This document shows positions 1 through 10,852 of a stretch of DNA of 50,454 nt, one piece after another (the stretch's first letter is position 1; the number at the start of each line of letters is the position of its first letter). The DNA comes from Rhodocollybia butyracea (taxonomy: Eukaryota > Basidiomycota > Agaricomycetes > Agaricales > Omphalotaceae). The notes beneath the pieces were generated by a model, which searched no databases, had not been told where the DNA came from, and saw nothing but the letters and a program-made list of their open reading frames with translations. The translations under genes were made by a program, and so were the position numbers. The DNA lies in NCBI GenBank assembly GCA_015501585.1, contig JADNRY010000422.1, positions 1 through 50,454 on the forward strand. The letters run 5' to 3'.

Positions 1-333
1 CGAAGAAGTTGGGACTAACCAGCTTTTTAGTGGCTGCTTCTCAATATATCACATGCAAACAAAAAATGTTGGGGGACCGTTAACGATATCGATGGACTCA
101 GTGCCTGCGGCAGTACGTAGCCTGAAAGTATTTGTCCATCGAGATCCCTGTCGCCTTGAAATCATAGGGTCAGCTTCGGCTTTGACCTATTTCAATCTGC
201 AGCTGCTTCATCCCTTGGGCCAGAATCCCCGATCAAATTTCTGAGTTCTGAGTAGCCTGTGTAAGTAGAAATACCAAAAGAGAACTCGTACGGTAATAGT
301 GCATTCCATTTAGTTTATAAAGCATTCAGATAC

Positions 334-1141
334 TTAGGACTTCTTAAGGACCTCCTTGAGATAAACTTGACGAGCCGGGTGGTCATCAATCTCTTTCTCC
401 AGAAGCAATCCATGGTTCGATATTGTTTCCTATCCAACTCTGTAAGTGTACTTGCCGGTGAATCTCAATAATAAGCTCACCTTGAGGAACGCAATTCCCA
501 CTATCCCTCTGTTCTGCTCGTTAAAAGCAACACGGTACTTTGCTCCTGTTGGTACACGATAGAGCATCCCGCCGCCAGAATGGATGCGAATCCAACCGCC
601 AGTAGTGACGTCTATGTGGATACAACAAGGGTACAGTTAGGGCAGCTCATACATTGGGCGCAGATTTTACTCACCCTCAACATCTATGTAGTGGTTTCCA
701 CTCGTTACGACAACAATTACTCCGTTCTCAAAGCATATATCACTACGGATCGAGTTAATATACAGAGAGCATTGATATATCGATTTTCCTTACCTATTCT
801 CTACTTCCGCCAATTTCCTCAGTAAGGCAGCCATCTACAATCGAAGTGAGTGAATTTTTAGTTTGCTCGTGGAGAGGATCTGTTATCATCACCTCTGGAT
901 CCATTGTCGCTGCATTTCTTCCAAGATCAAAGCTGAATGGAACGATACAACCCTCCTCTGTAATAGGAAATCCTAATTCCTGGGCAATTTTCCGACTGGC
1001 CTGTTCAATTTCATCGAGGCTTTCACCAACAGATGATATCTTCCATCCAAGGGTATCGAGTTGTTCGACACTGACTGGCTGAGATGCATCAATGTCGGAG
1101 GCAGTCTCCGCGGGAAGATAATATGCACGAATGGAGGCCAT
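334..1141 (-). CDS. Acireductone dioxygenase-like protein, copy A (metal ligands lost)
   Basis: Five exons (1141-893, 834-794, 742-675, 611-481, 429-334) join into one 194-residue frame with GT-AG introns of 51-63 nt. The start (MASIRAYYLPA), the beta-strand run ending YIDVED, WIRI, the PTGAKYRV turn and the C-terminal HPAR-type motif follow the acireductone dioxygenase (ARD) cupin of the methionine salvage pathway, whose usual length is about 180 residues. In true ARDs the metal is held by HxHxxxxE before the FDVRD strand and by a His in PAGIYHRF. Here both places lack histidine (ENSDICFENG; PTGAKYRV), so normal dioxygenase activity is not expected. The frame is intact and the splice sites are good, so it is probably expressed. 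It is one of four paralogues and pairs with copy C in its upstream flank. The family call rests on motif order; the function is unknown. Confidence 0.8.
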
Positions 1142-1217
1142 CTCTGGTTGCTGTAACAGTAGGAAGCTAACTTTTAAAGTGTCAGCCAGAAGTAATTGAA
1201 TTCGGTCTGAGATTGTA

Positions 1218-1523
1218 CTACTTAGTACTCGAGATTAGAAAGAATTTATTTCGGAGCATAGTCGAAGACTCGAAGAGTTGACTCACGCCGGGTCCGGAGA
1301 TTTCCCGGATGCTAGTCCAGTCCATCTTCGTGGTCAGTGAAACGCGAGGATTCCGAGCTTGTAACAGAATAATACGACCCTCCCACCCCAACATTGGCCA
1401 AATTTGTATGTCCTGATGTTTGTGTATTTTTGAAACTGATTGTATAAGTAGGGGACTAACCAACACTTTGGCGGGCGATGAGCCTGAGGTGAATTGTAAG
1501 GAAGCTTTGAGCTTCGCCTTCAA
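1218..1523 (-). other. Small conserved ORF upstream of ARD-like copy A
   Basis: An open frame of 101 codons reads toward copy A. Its first 40 residues (MKAKLxxSLQ, SSPxKVLVSP, VSKIxKHQ) recur in the frame at 11685-12014 upstream of copy C; after that the two diverge by frameshifts. The segment was copied together with the ARD-like genes, so similarity alone is not evidence of selection. It could be a leftover exon of a neighbouring gene or non-coding flank. I recognise no domain. Confidence 0.25.
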
Positions 1524-2008
1524 CCTTCTTAGTTAGGTAGCAGGGATGCCATGGCTCCGCCGTGTCACGGTGGGCTTACTTAAAAGCACCATAAGTTCAT
1601 CGATCGTTCTCTACGGCGAAGTAGGGGCTAACCAGCATTTTGGGGGCATATATCACATGTAAACAGAAAATGTTGAGGGATCGTTAATGATATCTCAAGT
1701 GCCTGCGGCAGTATGTAGCCTGGAATTATTTGTCCATCGAAATCCCTGCCGCCTGAGGTTGTGTAAAATCATTCATATCTTTCCCGTATAGTCAGTTGTA
1801 GTAAACTGTAGGATCGCACTGCAAGGTTTAGGATCAGCTTCGCCGTTGACCTCTTTGGGATCACTTAGTAGTTGCTTCATCACTTGGATCAGAATCTCCT
1901 CTCATATTTCTGAGTTCTGGGCAGTGGGTCTAATTAAAAAGACGTAAAGAGAACTCATACGGTTTAAATAGTACATTCGATGATTCAGCTGATGAAGCAT
2001 TCAGATAT

Positions 2009-2818
2009 TTAGGCCTGCCCGGAGACCTGAGAGAGATAAGCTTGACGAGCTGGATGGTTATCAATCTCTTTTTGCACAAGCAATCCGGGGTTGGATATTG
2101 TTTCCTATCCAACTCGGTGGGTATATTTACTTGTTAATATCAGAATAACTCACTTTGAAGAATGCAACTCCTGTTGCATCCCTGTTCTGCTCGTTGAAAG
2201 TAACACGGTACTTTGCTCCTGTTGGTACACAAAAGAGCGTCCCGGCACCAACGTGAATGCGAACCCAACCGGCAGCAATGATGTCTATGAGGGTACAGTT
2301 CCGGCAGATCATAAATTGGGTGCAGATTGTGCTCACCCTCAACATCTAGATAAGGGCTTCCGCTCGTTACAGCAGCAACCACTCCGTTCGTTACGCATAT
2401 ATTGCTACGGATCGACTCGAGTTAATATACAGAGGTGACTATTAATATTTGATTTCCTTACCTATTCTCTGAGGCTACTTCAGCCGCTTTCATTAGTAAG
2501 GTAGCCATCTACAATTCGAAGTGAGTGATCTTCAATTCAATCCTCTGGGAGAGGATACGTTATGATCACCTCTGGAGCCATTGCCGCTGCATTTTTTTCA
2601 AGTTCCAAGTTAAATGGGATGATACAACCCTCTTGCGTGACGGGATATCCTAATTTCTGTGCCAATTTTTGACCGGCCTGTTCGATTTCATCGTGGCTAC
2701 CACCAACAGAAAATATCTTCCATCCAAGGGCATTGAGTTCCTCGACACTGACCGGATGAGATGTATCGATCTCAGAAGCAGGATCAGCGGGAAGATAATA
2801 CGCACGAATGGAGGCCAT
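2009..2818 (-). CDS. Acireductone dioxygenase-like protein, copy B (metal ligands lost)
   Basis: Exons are 2818-2570, 2508-2462, 2404-2337, 2284-2154 and 2104-2009, giving 196 residues. Exon 2 is six bases longer than in copy A, which adds two codons without breaking frame. Motifs in order: MASIRAYYLPADPAS; the DEIEQAGQKLAQKLGYP helix; YLDVED; AGWVRIHVGAGTLFCVP; GAKYRVTF; DNHPARQAYL. The region that carries HxHxxxxE in active ARDs reads ENSNICVTNG, and the later metal His position is occupied by Tyr. All four intron positions and phases (0, 2, 1, 0) match copies A, C and D. Upstream flanking DNA (2860-3180) matches that of copy D, so B and D are the corresponding members of the two duplicated pairs. 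It is probably an intact gene for a non-catalytic cupin; partner and location are unknown. Confidence 0.8.
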
Positions 2819-3186
2819 CTTTGGTTACTGTGACAGTGGGAAGGCGACTTTATAAAGTCTCAGCCAGAAAAAAAAGATTTCCGTTCATCTAGAAGGAAGA
2901 ATTTGGTTGGTAGATGTTAGGGCTGGAGGATCTACAACAATGAATTATTCTTTGATCTGGAAGCCCGGAATCATCTCTGTGTACTATGGTCCTGGAGAAG
3001 ATGGACTAATATCCGAGCAGTTGGCGTAAGTCAATTTGTATTATGCCACAAGCTTTCGGTATAAGATCTGTATACTACTCGAATCCTTGCGTCTCGTAAA
3101 CTGTTCTGGAAAGTTGAAACACGTAGTCAAATCTTCGATTCGTGAAAGGTGTAGTATGGGTGCGTTTCACCCAGAGAGGGCCCATC

Positions 3187-3501
3187 TTAATCTTTCGGGT
3201 ACATAAGCTGTTGTACTAACCTCCGCCTTCTCGGTATTTTAGTCAAGATTTTAGTGCATCCGAACCGGAAAATATAGAGCTGACGGGCCTTCACGATCCA
3301 TTCATGACTGTCACCAAACGATTGGTGAAAGTTTGGAAGATGGGGCATTTGAACATTATGAGGATTGTATGTGAAGAAGTAGGGGACTAACCAGCATTTT
3401 GGTGGCTGCTTCGATATTACAGTCATGCAGATGGGCTCAATATACTTATCATATGCAAACAGAAGATGACCAGGAACTGTTAATGATATCGATGAACTCA
3501 A
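3187..3501 (-). other. Open frame across the repeated flank unit
   Basis: A 104-codon minus-strand frame spans one copy of the shared flank unit. The same DNA at 12100-12250 and 13780-14000 is broken by stops and indels, so this is most likely a chance open frame in repeat DNA. No family is recognised. Confidence 0.15.
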
Positions 3502-3829
3502 GTGCCTCCGGCAGTATGTAGGCTGGAATTACTTGTCCATCGGGATCCCTGCCCCTAAGAAGTTTGCATTCCGTCACAAAATTGTTCGTGTCTTTCTTTC
3601 ATAGCAGATATTGACTCTCATATATTGTAGAAAGGGTCAGATCTGAGATCTCTTGGCCCGCAATCTCCTATCAAATTTCTGAGTTCTGTTGTCGAGAGCG
3701 TGCACAAGTCCATAGTAATTATAACTTGTTGGTGAGGGAACATCAACTGTCCGAGCCAGCTTCACGCGGTTTGATGCTTTTATGAGTACGTGCGCTATAC
3801 CGCAAAGAAGTTAAGAGAGGACTGTGTTT

Positions 3830-4217
3830 ATGGCTACTAATGCTGCCCAAAAGTAGTTGCAGTACGGAGCGTTTGTGAAGGTGGAGGCAGAAGAAGCAAA
3901 CTACTCATGCTACTTTGAACATGAAGAGCGGCCAATACCAGAGAGAGTTATTGGTGTTGAATGGGGAAGAAGGTTGTGGCGACATCGCAAAGGTAGATGA
4001 CTGGGATACTGCATCGCGTCGCCACAGCAATTTCAAAACGTACGCCTATGGGAAACAACAGTTTGGTTGTCGGGTATGTTAGTTGACTCGGATACCTTTT
4101 TTAAAAAAGTTCCGTACTACAGGATTAACCCAGGATTTCAAGCTTCTTCCTGGTGAAATGGACATCCCCTGCGAATGTGACTGGGGAACAACGCCGGTAT
4201 CCACCCTTGCCGCTTGA
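3830..4217 (+). pseudogene. Possible small decayed gene
   Basis: From the ATG at 3830 a frame begins MATNAAQK, meets a TAG, then continues with protein-like composition (GAFVKVEAEEANYSCYFEHE, then IPERVIGVEWGRRLWRHRK) toward a GT-AG-like intron (about 4074-4122) and an open exon. One very short putative intron (35 nt) would be needed to keep a single frame, which is unusual here. The in-frame stop near the start suggests a broken gene. I recognise no family. Confidence 0.25.
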
Positions 4218-4511
4218 ACACTGTTTTTTTGTCAAGAAGTATTTCAGTATGCATACGTAGAAAATAAACACTAATTCATTCATCGTTTGATTGACTAACT
4301 GTTTCCTCCTGATATTATAAGCAGTAACCCATCAAATCCGCATCCAAATTGCCATTATTCCAACTTCCAATGCCATCGCCAATTACAAACTCACATTTTA
4401 TCAAGCCTCTCTCCTTCGGATCCTCACTGACTCTCCACGAACGCATATTCATATCCGCACGAACAAGGAATCACCCCACGAACACAAATGCGAGTCCTAA
4501 GGCTACCAATT

Positions 4512-6738
4512 TCAAGGTTGAATATTACCACTAGCACGCCAGGACGCACCCCCCACTGGTTTCTCTCTACCCTTTGTTATCACATTCTCTTCAACCGTGG
4601 CATCCCTTGCCTTGGTCGAGCAGTCAAGTTGCAATCGAGCAGAACGAAGTTCCATTTTCTTGAGATCTGGCAGTGGAATACCCAAATAGAACACCCTTCC
4701 CTTTGTTTCCTGAGTAATTGGGGGCTCAAAATACTCGGCAGGTATTTTCCACTGTTGAGAGTTTCGGCTGCCCCAAGAAACGACTCGAAGTTCCGGTGCA
4801 ATGAGGAGGTACATAACCTCAACATCTTTTCCAAACTGAACACTAGCAGCGGTTTTCAGCTCATCGACGATACCAATGTCAGCCAGCTTGGTCCCCCCAT
4901 CACCGTCTTTGCCAGAATAGATATGGACAAAGACTGCAATAATATAATTGTCCAGTTCCCAAAAAAAGAAGGAGGGGTTGTTCAGGTGTTTGGGGACATA
5001 ATAGACATCATGGTGAAGCTGAGTATGATCAGGGAGTGAACTGTAGTACAGCAATGATCTCTTCCTCCGAGGAAACTCTTCATACTTAGAGTAAGCGATA
5101 TCGGTGGTTTGAAAGGTGTAGATAGTACTTCCTTTTCCTTTTTTACTTGCTTCTTCAAGGGATCTAGGAGTCATCGTCATCGGCTGCATCTGCACCAAGC
5201 CCTTTTCCCCATCTGCGAGGACTTTATGAACATATGGCTCGTAGAGAATGGCTCCAAAAGGGTGGGATTCACTGCAAGAAAGTGAACTAAAGAGTTCAGC
5301 TCTTTCTGCCTCCTCCAGGTTCTGCTCAATTTCCAGCATTGCCCTTTCGATTTCTTTGGATTTCCAAACAACACTGAAACTGTCGGAACCTCCCCAGACG
5401 CTCCATACCCGTCGCTTTTTCAATTTGAGCGCGCAAATGCGATGAGACAACCGAGTTGCCCCATTGCTTCGCTCACTCTCCATCATCAAAGGTTGTCTAG
5501 TTCCAAGGTAGATTTGGAGAAAATTTATCGCCAACGGCCACTTATTGGAGTCGTGATCTTTATGGCTTTTGTTGAGTTGCGCGGGTGACTGGAGGTAAAA
5601 GTAGATATCTCGCGCTGCCTTGCCGTAACGAAATATCGCTTCGCCTATGAGGAGCTCTGTCGCCCTACTAATTATCTCATCATCTGTCATTTGAGCCCAA
5701 CCTGCTCTTGGGAGGTCTTCCTTCAAGACGGCTCTGTGCTCTTTCGGAAAGGACCCATCATCACCGGGTACTTTTCTGGCCCAAGAGAGGATACGAGGAC
5801 TAAGTTGTTGTTGTGCTGCCTGCAAGTCCCAACTGAGGAACAGATACTTTAGCACATGATCACATTATATCAGTAAACAATGCCTTACCCTCGAATGAGT
5901 GATTTACGTGTCCAAAGTGGAAGTCCAACTATAATTTGTAGGCTCTTCTCCTCCACCCATCGCTCATAGCGCGTTGGGGTAGGCGAGGACGAATAGACAA
6001 TAAACACATTGGCTAGCGCAGTCTCAATCAAGCCTCGGGGCTCCTCTCCTTCCAGATTTACTAGGATCCACACACGAGGTTCGCACGTAAGATCATGATC
6101 TCTTGGTTTGGGAAGGTCCTCTCGGAGGTACAAATTTGTGGGGTCTTTGGGCTTGTAGATTTTACCGTTGTAAAACAAGATCTGATCGCTGGCGTAAAGA
6201 AAGACAGGAGTAGACCAAAGCTTTGTATGGGGATCTTCCTCATCCTTGAGGCTCAAGAGTACGAAAAGCAGGTAGCTAACGAACACGCTCTTTCCTGTGG
6301 AAAATGGATAAATAGATTGAAAAGTATCGGATTTGAGCACATACCAATGCCTGGCTGACCCTTAATGAGTAATCCTTTGTTATGGACTTCCCGATAGATC
6401 CTTGCGATGCGCTTGACGATTTCAGGGTACTGGGGCAAGATCAAGATTTCACCGTTGGTGTCATTCAGCATAGGAAGAACAGAGTCCTTGCATGCGCTTG
6501 CTACAACTCGTAACGGTGCTGGTAGATTCGGGAACTCTAGGGGTGGTGGGGCAATGCAGTTATGTGGGTGATTAGGTTGTACCACTCGTCGTCCGAAGAG
6601 AGTTCCGTCCATCTGTCGGAATGTGTCCAGTAATAGTCTTTTAAATGAGACATCGAGAGGTTCGGTACTTGAGAAGAAGTTGCAACAGTGATGGTGATGA
6701 AGGTAGATGAGAAAGGAGGAAATTTGCGTATTGTGCAA
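4512..6738 (-). CDS. RHS/Crinkler-like P-loop NTPase with C-terminal nuclease-like region
   Basis: Three exons (6738-6345, 6294-5889, 5832-4512; introns 50 and 56 nt) sum to 2121 nt, 706 residues. The first splice joins the Walker A loop GQPGIGKS (residues about 127-134), split in genomic DNA between Gly and Lys. Downstream come features typical of the fungal 'retrotransposon hot spot'/Crinkler-RHS family: RVWILVNLE, VFIVYSSSPTPTRYERW, the GLPLWTRKSLIRG segment, a helical middle with GKAARDIYFYL, and a C-terminal domain around SFFFWELDNYIIAVFVHIYS. These proteins are intracellular or putative effector-type ATPases that are expanded and variable in agarics; the substrate is unknown. The start is uncertain: Met43 (about 6612) precedes a better-looking N terminus, and an overlapping frame at about 6650 starts MSHLKDYYWTHSDRW. 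The 3' flank was copied to about 8000-8260. The frame is intact. Confidence 0.75.
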
Positions 6739-6789
6739 TTTGTGCCCAGCACGCGGACGGATTTTAGGGTCAAAAAAGGAAGGTATGAT

Positions 6790-7830
6790 GCATCAGCCCC
6801 AGTGAAAACCCGCACCGGCCTTAGCTGACATGTGCCGACATGTGCTGGCAATATCTGGGTTGAGCTGGGATTATCCGACTTCCCAGATAATCCCAGAATT
6901 TGGCCGTTTCCTATGTTGTGGTCTGGGCTGGTCTGGGCTGGTCTGGGCATATCTGACCGAAAGTGACACCAGAAATGAAAATTTGGTTTTTTATTCAATT
7001 GGGTTTCTCTGGGATCCTCTGGGATGGTATGGGATGGTCTGAGTGAATTGTATTGGATTATCAACTACTTAAAACAACGTACAAACTACATACAAAGTAC
7101 ATACATACAACTACGTATACATCAAACTAATTACTGAGAAACATACAGCGGCGTGAGAAATAAGGCCAACCACAATAGCTGAAAAGATTGTTCAGTTGAC
7201 TAGTTCAAAAGGTTGAGATAGCCCACCTTTGGAACATAGAGGAATTAATAGAAGTAGTCGAGTGCGGCATACCGGCTACAAGGTTGACAGACTAAAAATA
7301 ATAGCTCAATAAATTATTGAAGAAAAGGCTGAGATATCTCACCTTGGGAATGGCCCAGCCCGATGAATCCATCCTCAAGTCTCTACTATCTAGTCTGAAG
7401 TGGGTTGAGGAGTTGTTGAAGCTTTGAAGAACAAATCTTGAAAATAGATAGTGACAGCAGACAGGAAGAGAACGAAAGAACGATGTAAGAAATTTTTCAA
7501 AATGTCGAAACTTATTATAATGTCACATGCTAAGCCGGACGGCGGCGTTCATAACTTCATAAATGATGATATTTTCATGAAGTTGAAAGGTTGGAAGTAC
7601 GAGCGCCAAACTCAAAGCAGATTCACGAACTCACACTGAGCAGCCCTAAGCTCGAACTCAGAGAAATTTCACACTAATAGATTTGGAAGTGTAACATGAA
7701 ATAAATTGAAAAAAAATCCACCCTTCATTTTGGCCAGCTGTACCCAGCTGTACCCGGACAGACTCGGACCTAGTCGGATATGCCAGATCAACCCAGACCA
7801 ACTCGGTGGGGCTTTTCACTGGGCATCAGC
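6790..7830. mobile_element. hAT-like non-autonomous DNA transposon
   Basis: The ends 'ccagtgaaaacccgcacc' (from 6799) and the reverse complement of the right end (to 7822) agree at 16 of 18 positions. The element is flanked by the direct repeat 'gcatcagc' at 6790-6797 and 7823-7830; the left inner boundary is ambiguous by one base. CAGTG-type ends and an 8-bp target duplication fit the hAT superfamily. The interior (about 1 kb) has no transposase frame. It carries subterminal iterations: 'ggtctgggct' three times near 6920-6950, 'ctgggat' words near 7005-7040, and 'acccagctgt' words near 7738-7756. It sits just upstream of the RHS-like gene. Confidence 0.6.
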
Positions 7831-8340
7831 GTCTAATTGTATTCGCTCTTACTTTAAACCAAAGGACTCCGCAACCTTTCCGTATATCAGGAATACGCGG
7901 TTTCGTACAGAAGCACCCATGTCCACCAATATCGACTTTTCAGCTTGGGCAATGAGCGCTTGAGCATGGTTTCTTTGTGGAGAAGCACTGCAGTAAGTAG
8001 TACGCAAATACTAATTCATTCGTTGTTTAGCTGCCTAACTGTTTTATAAGTAGGAAGTCTATAAAGTAGCAACGCTTCAAATCCAAATCGCCATACGACT
8101 TCCAAGGACAACCACAAATTCATCAAACTCTCCCATCCCCTTCGAATCTTCGCTAAAGCGCTAACGTTCCGCAACCGCGTTTTCATATCCACATTAAGAA
8201 GGTACCTATGAACATTCACAACGAAATCAACGTTGAATATTACTGACATCGTTTCAGGAGCGCAAATCTGATTGTCTCCGAGGGCGTGTAGACAATTGCA
8301 AGTCTTCACAGTCTTCAAACTTCAAGCTTCTAGTTTTCCA
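7831..8340. repeat. Duplicated 3' flank of the RHS-like gene
   Basis: About 8000-8260 is a diverged direct copy of about 4240-4530, the sequence just beyond and at the end of the RHS-like gene ('actaattcattc', then 'catcaaat', then 'ttgaatattac'). No RHS coding part remains beyond the extreme 3' end. This is evidence that a second RHS-like copy once stood here, or that flank DNA was moved with the ARD block. No gene is supported in this stretch. Confidence 0.5.
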
Positions 8341-8499
8341 AGTCCTGATGTGTCTTGTTCTTGTTCTTCGTCTTGGCCAACTTCTATTCATGATTGTCAC
8401 TAAACGATTGGTGAAAATTTGTTACTATTAGGATTTGTATGTGAAGAAGTACGAGACTAACCAGCGATTTGGCGGCTGCTTCGATCTTACAGATGGGCT

Positions 8500-9115
8500 C
8501 GACATACCATACATATGTCGCACATAGAGTTACACTTTCTGTTGGTACGAGTAGGTTTTTCAACTTGGGCTGCCATTAGAACAGTCAAAACGCGTTCCAA
8601 TATCGGGAATAAGAGCTCTCCAATTCGTCGGATAACCTGCTAAAAACGCGCGAAAAAAAAAAGACATTAACGAAAACAGGCGTGAATAGAACTCACTTCT
8701 TCTCAAAAAACTCAACAATGTACATATCCAACAACGACGATTCTTCCTTCTTTTCTACCGCGACGTTACCCCACTTTGCTCTAACCCAAGGATCCCGTTC
8801 AAATTCTCGTTCTCTCAAACTTCTTCCATCAGCTCCTCCATGTGCATGATCCTTCTGCGCTTCAGCTTCAACTTTCGCGATTTTGGGTCTCTCTGGCGAT
8901 GATCTTTGTTCGGGCCCATAGCAGTACTAGGGTTCAGTCGGCGCTTTGACGAAGACGACTCGGAGGGGGAACTAGCACTGTCGAGAAAAAATTAGAACTA
9001 GAACTTGGAGTTAGGCCGCTAGAAGGAGTAGACTCAGATATGTCATTGTCTTTGATATCAAGTTCAAGATCAGAACTAGAAGAAGGCAAGAGTATGGGTT
9101 CATAACTAACGACCG
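8500..9115 (-). pseudogene. Truncated copy of the Ser-rich unknown gene at 14.8-15.4 kb
   Basis: The minus strand repeats most of the gene at 14804-15422: the serine-rich stretch, the basic run around RDPKSRKLK, WVRAKWGNVAVEKKEE and LLDMYIVEF. It lacks the first 40 or so residues and has at least one frame change in the serine-rich part. Its 3' exon differs: after 'cgcgtttttag' it runs VIRRIGELLFPILERVLTVL in an open frame, where the other copy has an extra segment of about 85 bp. It could be the older form of the 3' end. The function is unknown. Confidence 0.5.
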
Positions 9116-9289
9116 TTAGTTAACCAAATAGGCGCCCGATGATTAGTGCGTTTAGCGCCCATAACTTCTTTTATATACTACCACGGTCCACTGTCGGAAT
9201 CGTCTTAATCTGTTGTGACTACTCTTGGCCATGGCCAACAAAACAGTCGACTTTTCTTCATACCGAAGGCGGAATATCATGGCGTTAGC

Positions 9290-9698
9290 ATGCCCTGCGC
9301 CTCGGATCCCGGGGTCTTTGAATTCATGAAATCATTGCAACAGAAATTGAAGGAGAGAGAGGCCGACGAAGTCGCCAGGGACTCGAAGCAGTGAGTTTTC
9401 TATGCTGTCTATTTGGTCTAAAATATCAACTCAAAACTATCTCAGGGTTCGTGAATTAGCTCAGACGTCCTATTTCTCAGCAAACACTATGCGCATTCAC
9501 CAGGCTACGCAACCACTCCACGGACATTCTTACTCTCACTCATGTTCACCGCACCTCTGCACGCGCTTTTCGTCGTTCGCTGGGGCTCAGAAGGCGCTGC
9601 TGCCCTCTCACTCCCTACAAAATAATTTTTCCACAGTTAGGGTTGCAACGTTGAGTACTGAGTGTCGAATTCTCCTTATACAGCTCATTCGTCCGTAG
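9290..9698 (+). CDS. Possible two-exon gene with short coiled coil, unknown
   Basis: ATG at 9290, exon 9290-9390, intron 9391-9445 (gtgagt...ctcag, 55 nt), exon 9446-9698; 117 residues in frame. The first 40 residues (VFEFMKSLQQKLKEREADEV and following) look like a genuine helical or coiled-coil segment. The rest is rich in Ser/His and looks less like protein, so the gene may have decayed after its second exon. A further protein-like stretch at about 9940-10240, where an intron near 10096-10146 joins WRLDECLR to FTTKLAGRKARRRNWPG, may belong to the same original gene but lies out of frame. I recognise no family. Confidence 0.3.
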
Positions 9699-10244
9699 CC
9701 CGAACTGGCACCAGCGCCGACGATATAAGATCCGTACGAAGAGCTAGTGATTTCTGGGCTGGTGGAAGAAGTAATACACCTTCCTCGAGCGCCTTACTGC
9801 TCAAGACAATACCTAGTTTGGCCACCCTTTCGCGAATTCAGAACATCGGTTACGTTCCCGTTCGCGTGGCCTGAGTCCTGTTACATCCGGACTCTGAGGC
9901 ATGATTCTGATTCTCAGCAGACTGAAGTTTCTTTCGAAGGGGAAGGAGACATAGACGATGGAGTTGTGGATCAAGTCGGAGCGCAAGGCGCATTTATCTA
10001 TGCGTTGAGTAGGAGGCTCGTTCCAGGTGCTCTCTTCGCCCCTTCGTCTCGCGGTGAAGATGGCAGGAAAGTGGAGGTTGGATGAATGTCTCCGGTGAGT
10101 CTGTTGCATCATCCCTGCTTGCATATAGCTGATTATTTTGACGTAGATTCACTACCAAACTCGCAGGCCGTAAAGCTCGAAGACGGAATTGGCCGGGATC
10201 GGCAGATGAGATGGCGAGAACTGGGTGGTTTCGTGGGTAGATTT

Positions 10245-10790
10245 TTGCAATGCTAGAACACCAAGTGCATACATAGGTTCGAGTGGAGCACACCAGAGTC
10301 TGCCAACCTCACTTCCGCTCATTCATTAGACACAGTCAGCGTTTGAGCTAATACTTATGGCTTTCTGGTGGGATGGTAATGCATTTGGCTTCAATCTTTA
10401 ACTAACGAATATGTGCTAATTATGCACGATTTGCTTTACAGGCTTTTGAGAGGTTGATCAAGGTATTTGGGAGCGATAGGGTCCGGGGTCAAGTGGAGCC
10501 CGTCGTAAATCCGTCAGGCCTGGGTTTTAGAGATCCTGTCAGTGGTTGGGATTGTTGATTCTGCCTACGAAGGTGAACCATCTATGGAGTCGGGGCAGTA
10601 TACACTATGCTCTTCGTTTTAGTTTTGAGGTATTCGAGTCGAATATATGCGAAGTTGGGGCAGTCCATCATGCTAGTTTTTAAGTTCTCGAGTGGAAAAG
10701 TATTTGCAGATGGAGTTGTGCCAGTAGGTTTTCAGTGTCAAGACAAGAAAAAAACATGTTATAATTTTTTAGAAAGTTTTGGTGAAGAAA
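10245..10790. other. Region without a recognisable gene
   Basis: Short open frames only. I see no repeats, RNA genes or splice-consistent exons here. It separates the decayed plus-strand gene from the second ARD-pair block, which begins at about 10790. Confidence 0.4.
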
Positions 10791-10852
10791 TACCGTACGA
10801 GAACTCGTACTGTAATAGTACATTCAATTCGAATTATGAAGTATAAGGGTAT

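Larger units (their letters stand above)
1..3800. repeat. Left copy of a duplicated ARD-pair block
   Basis: From about 240 to 3800 this DNA corresponds in order and orientation to about 10790-14330: ARD-like gene, small ORF, a shared 150-bp unit, a second ARD-like gene, its upstream flank, another shared unit, and a tail with the words 'caagtccatagtaa'. The shared unit (signature 'gactaaccagcattttgg', then 'catgcaaacagaaaatg') occurs near 10, 1620, 3390, 8455, 12120 and 13865, always in the same orientation. Flanks carry many indels between copies, while the ARD-like exons do not. Confidence 0.7.
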
